From positions 639,892 through 703,891 of the forward strand of contig NZ_NHRJ02000002.1 in the NCBI RefSeq assembly GCF_002220865.2: a stretch of 64,000 bases of DNA, given 5' to 3'. The notes beneath the pieces are model-generated. The model had not been told where the DNA came from. It did not search any database and saw only the letters and a list, made by a program, of their open reading frames with translations. Positions 26,067 to 34,714 of this stretch are shown here, one piece after another (within the stretch, counting starts at the first letter, position 1; the number at the start of each line of letters is the position of its first letter). This stretch comes from Paenibacillus xerothermodurans. Lineage in GTDB: Bacteria > Bacillota > Bacilli > Paenibacillales > NBRC-103111. The translations under genes and the position numbers were made by a program.

Positions 26067-27182
26067 ATGTTAGATCCAAGATTAGAACGTTTGGCTGACG
26101 TGCTTGTGAATTACTCAACAAAGGTTCAGCCCGGTGAGAATGTGTTGATAGAAGCCTTTGGCATCGATAACGCCCTGGTGCGGGCATTGGTGCAGAAAGT
26201 ACATAAGGCCGGCGGACGGCCGTACGTTAATCTGCGCGATCATCAAGTGATCCGCGAGCTGCTGCTTGATGCAACCGAAGAGCAAATTACGACATGGGCG
26301 GAATATGACGCGAATCAAATGAAGATGATGCAGGCTTACATCGGGGTGCGCGGCGGCTATAACATTTATGAGCTGTCCGACGTGCCGGATGAGCAGATGA
26401 AGTTTTACAACAAGCTGTACAACCACAAAGTTCACTCGATGATCCGGGTCAAAAATACGAAATGGGTTGTTCTCCGGTATCCGAACCCGTCGATGGCCCA
26501 ACTGGCTTCAATGAGCACAGAGGAATTTGAAAAGCTGTATTTTGACGTATGCACGATGGATTATTCCAAAATGAGCGCGGCGATGGACCCGCTGGTCGAA
26601 CTGATGAACAACACGGACAAGGTTCAGATCAAAGGAAACGGTACCGACCTGACCTTCTCGATCAAGGGTATCCCCGCTATCAAATGCCCGGGAACGATGA
26701 ACATACCTGACGGAGAGGTGTTCACTGCGCCTGTTAAAGACAGCGTAAACGGGATTATCGCATACAACACACCCAGCCCATACAACGGCTTTGTATATGA
26801 AAATGTGACATTGCGGTTTGAAAACGGGCGGATCGTGGAGGCGACTGCGAATAATACGGAACGTCTGAACAAAATTCTGGACACGGACGAGGGCGCCCGT
26901 TATGTGGGTGAGTTCGCCATTGGTGTAAATCCTTTTATCAAAGAGCCGATGAAAGATATTCTGTTCGACGAGAAAATTGACGGATCCTTGCATTTCACCC
27001 CTGGGCAAGCATATGATGAGGCGTTTAACGGTAACGTATCGAGCATACATTGGGATATGGTGCTCATCCAACGGCCTGAATGGGGCGGCGGTGAAATTTA
27101 TTTCGACGACAGGTTGATCCGCAAAGACGGCCGCTTTGTCGTGCCGGAGCTGGAGAACCTTAATCCGGATAAGTTGGTCTAG
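26067..27182 (+). CDS. M29 family aminopeptidase (AmpS/thermophilic type)
   Basis: A 371-aa cytosolic metallo-aminopeptidase that removes N-terminal residues with a two-metal centre. Ligand positions known for AmpS can be matched: Glu in NIPDGEVFTAP, Glu in VGEFAIGVNP, His in GSLHFTPGQAY, and His/Asp in SSIHWDMVLI; the catalytic Tyr is the one in GQAYDEA. Full family length is about 400. I use the ATG at 26067, nine bases after AAAGG; an upstream GTG at 26058 overlaps that site. Its own terminator follows. Confidence 0.92.
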   Translation: MLDPRLERLADVLVNYSTKVQPGENVLIEAFGIDNALVRALVQKVHKAGGRPYVNLRDHQVIRELLLDATEEQITTWAEYDANQMKMMQAYIGVRGGYNIYELSDVPDEQMKFYNKLYNHKVHSMIRVKNTKWVVLRYPNPSMAQLASMSTEEFEKLYFDVCTMDYSKMSAAMDPLVELMNNTDKVQIKGNGTDLTFSIKGIPAIKCPGTMNIPDGEVFTAPVKDSVNGIIAYNTPSPYNGFVYENVTLRFENGRIVEATANNTERLNKILDTDEGARYVGEFAIGVNPFIKEPMKDILFDEKIDGSLHFTPGQAYDEAFNGNVSSIHWDMVLIQRPEWGGGEIYFDDRLIRKDGRFVVPELENLNPDKLV

Positions 27183-27212
27183 CGGCTAGATATAAAATTG
27201 GCATGTATGTTG

Positions 27213-27277
27213 AAAGACCAGCCTGATCGCACACGTGCGCCAGCTTCGGCGTCGGCTTGGATCTGCTGGTCTTTTTG
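27213..27277 (+). terminator. Terminator of the M29 aminopeptidase gene
   Basis: Arms AAAGACCAGC (27213-27222) and GCTGGTCTTT (27265-27274) then TT; a large loop with an inner GATC pair. Confidence 0.8.
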
Positions 27278-27336
27278 TTCGGTACTGGCTGCATCCATCA
27301 CCCGGACGATTGCAAAGTTAATCGCCAGCGAACCCA

Positions 27337-27717
27337 TTACTCCGTTTTCTCGGGAATATGGCCGCCGTTTCTCCTGATCACATGCGCTATTTCATCGTAG
27401 TCCTTCTCATGCACCTGCACCGACAGCACATGTTTGCGATCTGTTATGTCGTCTTCCCCGTTATCCATCGCATCTAACGCTGCGATCGGAGCCAAACCTC
27501 GTGTTTGCCCGGGCACGTCGGTGGTATCAGTCCCATATCCGGTTCCAGAGGTACCGAGCCCCGCGGCTAGAGGGGACACTATGGCGCCGCGGCGGTCGTA
27601 TTCCCCCGTACCGGCACTGCCGGTCTCCAAATTATGGACATCATACGTTTGCAGCAGTATTTTTACGGCTTCCGCGTCGTCTTCCGTCCTGAAATACGCT
27701 TGAATTGGCACAGTCAT
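27337..27717 (-). CDS. Hypothetical small protein
   Basis: A 126-aa protein with a probable alpha/beta ends-plus-loop layout: the N-terminal strand-helix TVPIQAYFRTEDDAEAVKI, a Gly/Thr-rich central loop (about 36-90) and a C-terminal strand-helix VLSVQVHEKDYDEIAHVI. It resembles in outline small stress-induced proteins with a split ferredoxin-like fold, but I do not recognise a named family. The ATG at 27717 is nine bases after AAAGGAG. Confidence 0.6.
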   Translation of the reverse strand: MTVPIQAYFRTEDDAEAVKILLQTYDVHNLETGSAGTGEYDRRGAIVSPLAAGLGTSGTGYGTDTTDVPGQTRGLAPIAALDAMDNGEDDITDRKHVLSVQVHEKDYDEIAHVIRRNGGHIPEKTE

Positions 27718-27939
27718 CACACATCGCTCCTTTGCTTCTATTCAGATAGGTATACTTCATTTGGTTCCTTATATTTCCTTACCCAAAAAGCCGGTGAGCC
27801 TACTCACAAAATGTCGGATTGTTCGATCCCGCAATGTGGCCGGGCCATAACTTTCCAATTTTGCTGCTCTATCCTTACTTTCAGCACGCCTCTTCACTGA
27901 ATTGTCACCGCATGCCAACAACACGTATCAGATTACGGA

Positions 27940-27968
27940 TTGTTTTTTCGGCCTGCATAATTTATAAT
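27940..27968 (+). promoter_or_regulatory. Probable sigma-A promoter of the MmyB-like gene
   Basis: TTGTTT (27940-27945), 17-base spacer, TATAAT (27963-27968); the coding start is about 34 bases downstream. Confidence 0.65.
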
Positions 27969-28001
27969 CAAGCCTTACGACTATGTTTGGAGTGACATGA
28001 C

Positions 28002-28586
28002 TTGGCATATTTCGACATTGATCGGATACATACCTTAGAACATTTTTTTGATGCCGAGCCGCCGGTAATAGATCCTACGCTGCAGCGCATCCTCGATTAC
28101 TTAAATCCCTGCCCGGCCTTCATCGCCGACCGCTACTGCACTCTGCTCGGCTGGAACAAAGCGGCCGGCCTCATATTGGACCAGATTGGACCGCTCATCC
28201 GGGAGGATCGCAACATAGTGTGGTTGTCGCTAATGAAGCAGGAGCTCCGGGAATTGGTCGTCAACTGGGAGGATTTTGCGGGGGACTTTCTGACCATGCT
28301 GCGCAATTACCAAGGACAGTATCGCTGGGATCCCTGGTACGATGATTTCATCCGGCACTGTAAGCAGGCGAGCCCGCATTTCAGCCAGCTATGGCATATG
28401 GGTGAATCCTCAACCGATCCCAATACAATTCGTGAAGTCAACCACCCGCAAGCGGGGAACATGAGATTCGAGCTTACTTCGTTTCAGGTGTATGCCCAAG
28501 CAGATTTGCGCTGCTGTATATACACGCCGATTGAGGACTCCGAAACGGAAACCAAAATCACCAATCTGCTCAGAGTCGTCAACTGA
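28002..28586 (+). CDS. Stand-alone MmyB-type ligand-binding domain protein
   Basis: A 194-aa protein that consists almost entirely of the PAS-like ligand-binding domain found at the C-terminus of MmyB/XRE regulators of actinobacteria and some Firmicutes: LNPCPAFIADRYCTLLGWN, ELVVNWEDFAGDFLTMLR, ASPHFSQLWHMG and HPQAGNMRFELTSFQVY. The usual N-terminal helix-turn-helix is missing: only about 25 residues precede the domain, and the promoter lies right upstream, so it was not simply cut off by a nearby lesion. The start is TTG at 28002, nine bases after GGAG. It may sense a fatty-acid-like ligand (family knowledge) without binding DNA itself. Confidence 0.75.
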   Translation: MAYFDIDRIHTLEHFFDAEPPVIDPTLQRILDYLNPCPAFIADRYCTLLGWNKAAGLILDQIGPLIREDRNIVWLSLMKQELRELVVNWEDFAGDFLTMLRNYQGQYRWDPWYDDFIRHCKQASPHFSQLWHMGESSTDPNTIREVNHPQAGNMRFELTSFQVYAQADLRCCIYTPIEDSETETKITNLLRVVN

Positions 28587-28658
28587 GCGGCTGTAGAAAC
28601 ATGTCGGCTTTTGCGCTTCCCCGGGAAATGAACAAACAGTGCCGAAGGTAACGAAACA

Positions 28659-28712
28659 GAGAAGCACCTTAACATCCCTGCCAACAGCAGGATGATGAGG
28701 TGCTTCTTTAGC
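28659..28712 (+). terminator. Terminator after the MmyB-like gene
   Basis: Stem GAAGCACCT / AGGTGCTTC with inner pairs, followed by TTTA. Position suits the plus-strand gene ending at 28586. Confidence 0.7.
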
Positions 28713-28770
28713 ATGCATAATTGCCGAAGACCATGTGGTCTAAGCTGCATGGAAATGCGTTTTCACCTGC

Positions 28771-30591
28771 TCAACCGTTGGCCGCTGCGCCTCCGGTCTC
28801 CTCCCGGTTCCACAGATGGCGCAGCTCCTCGCTCGTTTGCAGCAGTGTGTTGAGTGTCCCCTCCGCTTCAATGCAGCCGTCCTTCATCACAATAATGTGA
28901 TCCGCATGCGCCAACGCGGCTTTGCGGTGAGATATCACCAAACAGGTCGCCTGCCTCGTCTCGTGCAGCCGCTCCCACAGCTTGCTCTCGGTGTCAACGT
29001 CGAGAGCGCTGGACAAATCATCGAACACAAGCAGTTCAGCGTTACGCACGAACATGCGGGCCGCTGCCGTCCGCTGTGCTTGACCGCCGGACAGCTTCAC
29101 CCCGCGCGGTCCGATGATCGTATCCAATCCGTGCTCCAACCGCGCGATGTCGTCTTCTAACACGGCGGCGTGCACGGCCGCGGCGAGCTGCTCCCTGCGT
29201 GCGTTGATGCCGAGCAGAATATTGTTCTTTAGCGTATCGCTGTAAAGCCGAGGCACCTGTGGAGTGTACGCGCTCCGCGGCGGCACGAAAAATTCGCCCG
29301 GCTGCGCGACACGTTGCCCGTTCCAACGGATCTCTCCGGCTTCCCTTGGAAGAAGCCCGAGCAGTGCACGCACGAGGGTTGTTTTCCCGGACCCTATCCT
29401 CCCCGTGATCACGGTAAACGAACCGCGGGGCACGCGGAGGCTGATATTATCTATACCGCGGCCCGTCTGCGGATAATGATATGTGAGGCCCTCCGCCTCC
29501 AGCATGTGCAGCTGCTCATCGGAGCGGTGAGCCGTGATGGCACCGTGACCGCGCTGTATTTTATCCGACGATATTTCCCCCGGTGCTTCCTCTACTGCTG
29601 CACTCAGATGCAGCGGATGGTATTCCGTTAATTTCTCCGTCTCCGCTCCTTGCAGCAAATCAGCGAGGCGCTGTTTCGACACTGTGCTCTGCTTGAAGCA
29701 GGTGAGAAACTTTCCAAAATTTTGGATGAATTGAGTGACGAACGTCAAATAATAGACGAACAAAGCAAAATCCCCTACCGTAAAGCTTCCTTCGCGCATC
29801 GAGCCGGCCGCAAGCAGAAGGATAAAACCGGTACCGATGTGGACCGTGTTAGAGAATACGGAATCAAGCGTCTGCGTGAGCAGCTTATCCTTGAGCATCG
29901 CTTGTCTCCGGTTATCGTTAAGCCTCCTGAAGCGGCCGATAACCCGCTCCTCGGCGCCCGCCACCTGAATCGATTGTACAGCGCTGAACATCTCACTTAT
30001 CGCACCTGTCACCTGGCTTGTCGCATGCCGGCTGGCAGCCCGGTATTTTTGCAGCAGCGTAGTCGATATCTGCGCCACCGTAACAACCACCACCAACGGC
30101 AAAAATACCCACATCGTCATGGCAGCGTGAATGTCATACAAAATGTAAAAAGCGACCGATGCAAACATAGTCATCCCCAGCGCGTCCACCGACCAGCTGA
30201 AAGTCTCCTCGATCTGCTCGACATCGTCGCGAAAATTACTGATCGCCTCACCGGGTGAGCAGGGAATGGCTTTGGCGCCCGGCTCCTTGAGAATATGGCT
30301 CAGCATATTGCGGCGCAGCAGGCTGCCGATACGAAACCGGGAATGCACATCGGTCATAAAGCCGAAAATAATCATCATAGCGCGCGCCAGCGTCGCCGCC
30401 AAAAGCAGCGCTATCAGCAACCATACATCGAAGCCGTATGCGGCATGGCCGGACAGCGAATCGAAGAATTGTTTCGTTATCCAGCCCGGGGCTATCGGTG
30501 CCAGGTAAATCAAAGCCCATGCAGTTGCGTTCAGTATATATAATCCGATACGGTAACGAGTCAGCTTCATGAGAAAAGCGAATGTGCTCAT
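28771..30591 (-). CDS. ABC exporter half-transporter (second subunit, degenerate ATPase site)
   Basis: A 606-aa type IV ABC exporter with six membrane helices (about 1-310) and a nucleotide-binding domain. Motifs are GRIGSGKTT (Walker A), the canonical signature VKLSGGQAQR, LLVFDDLSSALD (Walker B, with Asp in place of the catalytic Glu) and LVISHRKAA (H-loop). The Asp marks the non-hydrolysing site of heterodimeric exporters. The ATG at 30591 overlaps the stop of the upstream subunit (ATGA), with GAGGAGG before it, so the two subunits are translationally coupled. Substrate unknown; multidrug or peptide export are the usual roles. Confidence 0.92.
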   Translation of the reverse strand: MSTFAFLMKLTRYRIGLYILNATAWALIYLAPIAPGWITKQFFDSLSGHAAYGFDVWLLIALLLAATLARAMMIIFGFMTDVHSRFRIGSLLRRNMLSHILKEPGAKAIPCSPGEAISNFRDDVEQIEETFSWSVDALGMTMFASVAFYILYDIHAAMTMWVFLPLVVVVTVAQISTTLLQKYRAASRHATSQVTGAISEMFSAVQSIQVAGAEERVIGRFRRLNDNRRQAMLKDKLLTQTLDSVFSNTVHIGTGFILLLAAGSMREGSFTVGDFALFVYYLTFVTQFIQNFGKFLTCFKQSTVSKQRLADLLQGAETEKLTEYHPLHLSAAVEEAPGEISSDKIQRGHGAITAHRSDEQLHMLEAEGLTYHYPQTGRGIDNISLRVPRGSFTVITGRIGSGKTTLVRALLGLLPREAGEIRWNGQRVAQPGEFFVPPRSAYTPQVPRLYSDTLKNNILLGINARREQLAAAVHAAVLEDDIARLEHGLDTIIGPRGVKLSGGQAQRTAAARMFVRNAELLVFDDLSSALDVDTESKLWERLHETRQATCLVISHRKAALAHADHIIVMKDGCIEAEGTLNTLLQTSEELRHLWNREETGGAAANG

Positions 30592-32339
30592 ACCAAAACC
30601 TCCTCCATCCCGACCTGCAGCATTTGATTATAGCGGGAGCGCGTGTCGGCCGCCAACCGGACTCTGTCGCCAAGCTCGATAATCCGCCCTTCCTCCAAAA
30701 TAAGAATTTCGTCGGCACGCTGAATGGTAGCCAGCCGATGGGCGATCACAATACAGGTGCGGCCAACCAGCAGCCGGCTGATTGCATGTTCCAGCTTCTG
30801 CTCCGTGGCAGGGTCCAGCCTGGATGATGCTTCATCCAAAATAATCAACCCGGGGTCCGATAAAAACACACGAGCAAACGAGATCAGCTGGGCTTCACCG
30901 GCCGACAACCCGCCGCCGTTGGATTCCAGCGGAGTGTCGAGACCTTTGGGCAGCGACTGGTACCACTGTCCGAGACCGAGTCCCTCCAGCACGGCGATAA
31001 TACGCTGATCATCTATGTCATCTTGGAAAAAAGTCAGGTTGTCGCGGACCGTGCCTTGGAAAATTTCAATGTTTTGAGTCACAAATCCAACCCGGCTTCG
31101 CAGCTCTGGCAGAGTCGTGTCACGTACATCTATCCCATCCAACCGGATGGCGCCGGAGCGAGGATCGTAAAATCTAAGCAGCATACGTGCCAGCGTGGTT
31201 TTGCCGCTGCCCGTGCGGCCCAGCAGCCCAAGCACTTTTCCGCGTTGCAGATGGAAGTGGATATGATTTAACGTAGTTAAATCATCGTCATAGCCGAAGC
31301 TGACATCGTCAAACGTTACGGCCAGCGGTCCGCTCGGCAGGGGCACCCCTACTCCGTCGCGAATGGCCGATTGTGTTTGCAGAAGCTCACGCACCCGGAC
31401 GATGCTGGCGTCAGCTTTTTGCAGATCTTCCATTTGCGTGCGGATTTGTTCTATGGGTTTGGCCATCAGCTCAGAGTAATAGAAGATCATGTAAACCGTT
31501 CCAAGCGAGATCGAACCAAGCTTCCACAAATAAGCCGTCACCGCAAAGGCGACCGCATTGCCTATGGCAAACACCAGTAATGTAGTAATCCACATCGAAG
31601 CCCAGCCGAGAAAAGCCTTAACGCGCAGAGGGAGCCATTCCCTTAGAAGTGAATGAAATCGCTGCATAACGAAGCCCGTCGCCCCGTTAGCCCTCGTATC
31701 CTCGGTACCCTCGAGATGTTCACCCAGGAAGCCGTAAAACCGCGAGCTCATCGCCCGCAAGTTACCCCAGTGGGGCACGGCGAAGCGGCGAATATATTGG
31801 ATCGCATAAATGGCAAAGACGATGAAGCCCGTCATGCTAAGCCCCACCGCCCATCCTTCCCGGAACAGCAGCACAAGCATACCGGCTACTAATAAAAGAT
31901 TACTAAGCAGGGAAACGGCAAAATTCGAAAAGAAGTTCGCCAGATTGTTGATGTCCCCGTCGACACGTTCGATAATTGCTCCCGACGTGTGCGATTTATG
32001 AAACGACATATCCAGTTTCATACAGTGCTCCGCAACGTCGCCGCGCAGTTTGTTAGTGGCGATCCAGCCGACGTTCTCACCGATATATGCGGCTGCGACC
32101 GTCAGTCCCTGATGCACCAGCGAGACCACAATGAACAGTACGGCAGCGTACACTAATGGAGTCGTGCTTTCCTGCGTTTTAGCCGTGTCGATAAAGTATC
32201 TTATAATTTGCGGGTTAATGAGCTGCATGATAATGCCCGAGATTAATAGGACAGATAACCATATGATGCTTTTGCGCTGCGGCTTGAGATAGCTTCGCAG
32301 CAGCCCGGCGTATTCTTTGAGCGGTATTTTCCGGTTCAA
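30588..32339 (-). CDS. ABC exporter half-transporter (first subunit, catalytic Glu present)
   Basis: A 583-aa partner of the exporter subunit at 28771. The nucleotide-binding domain has GRTGSGKTT, LIILDEASS (catalytic Glu present), VIAHRLAT and a changed signature GLSAGEAQ instead of LSGGQ. This subunit therefore supplies the working Walker B and the degenerate signature, as in known heterodimers such as TM287/288. I start it at TTG 32339, eight bases after AGGGGAG; the open frame extends to 32444 without a ribosome binding site, and the family starts near here. Confidence 0.9.
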   Translation of the reverse strand: MNRKIPLKEYAGLLRSYLKPQRKSIIWLSVLLISGIIMQLINPQIIRYFIDTAKTQESTTPLVYAAVLFIVVSLVHQGLTVAAAYIGENVGWIATNKLRGDVAEHCMKLDMSFHKSHTSGAIIERVDGDINNLANFFSNFAVSLLSNLLLVAGMLVLLFREGWAVGLSMTGFIVFAIYAIQYIRRFAVPHWGNLRAMSSRFYGFLGEHLEGTEDTRANGATGFVMQRFHSLLREWLPLRVKAFLGWASMWITTLLVFAIGNAVAFAVTAYLWKLGSISLGTVYMIFYYSELMAKPIEQIRTQMEDLQKADASIVRVRELLQTQSAIRDGVGVPLPSGPLAVTFDDVSFGYDDDLTTLNHIHFHLQRGKVLGLLGRTGSGKTTLARMLLRFYDPRSGAIRLDGIDVRDTTLPELRSRVGFVTQNIEIFQGTVRDNLTFFQDDIDDQRIIAVLEGLGLGQWYQSLPKGLDTPLESNGGGLSAGEAQLISFARVFLSDPGLIILDEASSRLDPATEQKLEHAISRLLVGRTCIVIAHRLATIQRADEILILEEGRIIELGDRVRLAADTRSRYNQMLQVGMEEVLV

Positions 32340-32501
32340 TTCCCTCACTCCCCTTGTATTCTCTCTATAAGCCCGTAATTCGCTGTGTGAAACGACCGAA
32401 TTGCGTTTGGTTGTAACTTTAGTGGATGGCTGCAAAGGCGTCAACGGCTTTTTTACTGCAGCTGTTGCTCCAAGCCCGCTCCCTCTCGCTGCGTTTTTCT
32501 T

Positions 32502-32531
32502 ATGTCAGCCCGTGCGGCGCCATGCTATAAT
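32502..32531 (+). promoter_or_regulatory. Probable promoter with extended -10 for the LTA-synthase-like gene
   Basis: Extended -10 TGCTATAAT (TATAAT at 32526-32531) with a weak -35 ATGTCA 18 bases upstream; the start codon is 34 bases downstream. Confidence 0.5.
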
Positions 32532-32564
32532 GGCCATAGTTTCCTCAGAATAGGAGTTTCACAG

Positions 32565-34256
32565 ATGCGTGTGAACAAACTAGTTTTACGGCGCTTGGCC
32601 GGACTTCTGTTGGCCGTGCTCATGCTCCCGCTGCTGCGATCTGCCGGACCGGGCAGCGACACAAGCGTTATACCTATAATGGCACCGACTCTTGAATGGA
32701 CTGAGGAGGAACTGCGGCGCGATCCGAATGTGATCGTCGTGCTGAGCGAGGCGTTCTGGGACCCGACCCAAATCGCAGGCCTGCAATTCAGCCGTGACCC
32801 CATCCCGGTGTATCATGCTCTGCAGAAGGTATACACCAGCGGCACAATGCTTTCTCCGCAGTATGGCGGGGGCACGGCCAATGTTGAATTTGAGGTGCTA
32901 ACCGGCAACTCAATGCGCTTTTTGCCCGAGGATGACATTGCTTATGAAACCGCTGTTAAACATAACGTCGATTCACTTGCGGGCATATTGGGGCGGCAGG
33001 GGTACACGTCAACGGCGATTACTCCGTTTCATAACTGGTATTTTGACAGCACGAACGTGTATCGCCGTTTTGGCTTTTCCCGATATATCAGTTTGGAGTT
33101 TTTCAACCCCGATGAATATGTGGGGCCATACATCGGCGATCATGCCGTAGCCAGAAGAATTATCGAGGAAACAAGGCGCAGCGGCGGTTCGGATTTTATA
33201 TTTGCTAACACCATGGAGAACCATTATCATTACTGGCCTAATAAATTTAAAAATAACACGGTACAGATCAAAGGGAAAGTGCCCGGTGCAGCCCTCGCAA
33301 TACTGGAGACCTATGCCCAGGGGGCTAGCGGCGCGGACGCCATGCTTCAGCAGCTGGTTGAGCATTACAGCAGGTTGAAAGAGCCGACAATCCTTGTGTT
33401 TTTCGGAGACCATCTCCCGCAATTAGAGAAAGATTATTACGTTTATCGTGAAACCAAGTACATTGAAAGCGAGAACGATCCGGACTTCCTGCCGAAAATG
33501 TACAACGTTCCCGTGCTTATCTGGAACAATTACATGACTGGGCCCAAGGACAATTTATACATAAGCCCATCTTTTTTGAGTCCTTATATTCTGCAACTCG
33601 CTAAGAAACCAGGCAGCGCCTATACGGATTACTTAGCAGACTTGTCCCAGCGAACGCCCGTTATACCGCCGAGAAAGTATTACGAAGCAATGCAAATCAA
33701 TCCAGCGGAGCTGGCGCCTTACGAAGCGTGGCAGCGGAGCATTTTGACCGGTGCAGGCGCGGATTCCGGTGCCGGTTCCAGTGGGGTTCCAGGCGGAGTG
33801 CCTGACAGCGGTTCCCCGGACGTATCCGGTTCCGTGTATGAAAAGGTGTATCGCCCGCATGCCCCTGCCGAAGTAGGGACCGGTCTCAAACACCAAACCG
33901 GCGGACGCACAGGTGCCTCCGAGTCTTCGACTGTGACTCATGCTTCGGCGAATTTCATTCTTGGTTACGGCGAGCCTGTCATCGAATCGGTCTCCCCTTC
34001 CCCACTCGATATCGGTGAGTCAGCGGCAGCCACCATTACGGTAACAGGCGGACGTTTCGGGATGGGCAGCGTTGTATGCGTGAATGGTAAAGAGCTGGAA
34101 ACCACGTGGCACAGCGAGGAAACCATCTCGGCTGTACTGCCGAAGGAGCTGCAAAGCAATCCGGAACAGCTCGGAGTGGAAGTTCGGGTTATAGATGAAA
34201 AAGGCACAATTCTGGCTAGATCCAAGACTTTCCTCCTGTCGATGGCCCAGAGATAA
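32565..34256 (+). CDS. LTA-synthase-like sulfatase-fold protein with C-terminal IPT/TIG-type domain
   Basis: A 563-aa extracellular protein with a signal anchor (about residues 8-26). Residues about 50-370 form the alkaline-phosphatase/sulfatase fold of lipoteichoic acid synthases: NVIVVLSEAFWD (first metal Glu), GGGTANVEFEVLTGNS (active-site Thr), FSRYI and FFGDHLPQL (metal Asp-His). Classical LtaS has five membrane helices before this domain; here there is only one. A Gly/Ser/Pro linker (about 405-480) leads to an IPT/TIG-like beta domain (ITVTGGRFGMGSVVCVNG). ATG at 32565 after TAGGAGT. It probably acts on glycerophosphate or related polymers, substrate unproven. Confidence 0.82.
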   Translation: MRVNKLVLRRLAGLLLAVLMLPLLRSAGPGSDTSVIPIMAPTLEWTEEELRRDPNVIVVLSEAFWDPTQIAGLQFSRDPIPVYHALQKVYTSGTMLSPQYGGGTANVEFEVLTGNSMRFLPEDDIAYETAVKHNVDSLAGILGRQGYTSTAITPFHNWYFDSTNVYRRFGFSRYISLEFFNPDEYVGPYIGDHAVARRIIEETRRSGGSDFIFANTMENHYHYWPNKFKNNTVQIKGKVPGAALAILETYAQGASGADAMLQQLVEHYSRLKEPTILVFFGDHLPQLEKDYYVYRETKYIESENDPDFLPKMYNVPVLIWNNYMTGPKDNLYISPSFLSPYILQLAKKPGSAYTDYLADLSQRTPVIPPRKYYEAMQINPAELAPYEAWQRSILTGAGADSGAGSSGVPGGVPDSGSPDVSGSVYEKVYRPHAPAEVGTGLKHQTGGRTGASESSTVTHASANFILGYGEPVIESVSPSPLDIGESAAATITVTGGRFGMGSVVCVNGKELETTWHSEETISAVLPKELQSNPEQLGVEVRVIDEKGTILARSKTFLLSMAQR

Positions 34257-34368
34257 CGGCAGGCCTGAGACGGAGTTGTGAGCCAGCCGCCGCGCTCATC
34301 TGCCGCGCTCGACAGTGCGCAGCGGGAGCTCGGCCGCCCGATGTGTTCGGTCGGGGCCGCGCGGGCAC

Positions 34369-34487
34369 GGCATGCTTATGGCGACACAAACAGCCGCACG
34401 GGGCCCGGCATGCTTGTGGTGACACGAGAAGCCCACGGGGCACGGCATGCTTGTGGTGACACGAGCAGCCCACGGGGCACGGTATGC
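34369..34487. repeat. 37-bp minisatellite, about 3.2 copies
   Basis: Units start at 34369, 34407, 34444 and (partial) 34481, each beginning GGCATGCTT and ending near CACGGGGCAC. It lies in a GC-rich, gene-free gap after the LTA-synthase-like gene. No coding frame with a ribosome binding site covers it; I see nothing else between 34257 and 34640. Confidence 0.85.
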
Positions 34488-34645
34488 TCGTTCGGCCGGT
34501 AGCCATTGCGCGTACGACAGCTCGATGCGGCGGTTACCGCGCGCGACAGCACACCCCCCATAGTGCTCGGCTTGTCACCGCGCGCACCGTCCGGGCACTG
34601 TCCGGGCGTTGTACGCCCAGCGTGCCGCGGCGGTGCCGGGCAAGT

Positions 34646-34686
34646 GCAAAACGACCTAGTCATGGGACCAGGTCGTAGTTCTTTTC
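34646..34686. terminator. Bidirectional terminator before the DUF445 gene
   Basis: Arms ACGACCTAGTC (34651-34661) and GACCAGGTCGT (34667-34677) pair with one mismatch. TTCTTTTCTT follows on plus, TTTT on minus. It suits the minus-strand gene ending at 34715. Confidence 0.7.
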
Positions 34687-34714
34687 TTACACTTGCTGTG
34701 TTAGTCCGCCGACG

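Noticed and set aside
34369-34487. CRISPR array
   Set aside because: The units are directly adjacent, with no unique spacers and no cas genes nearby; it is a minisatellite.
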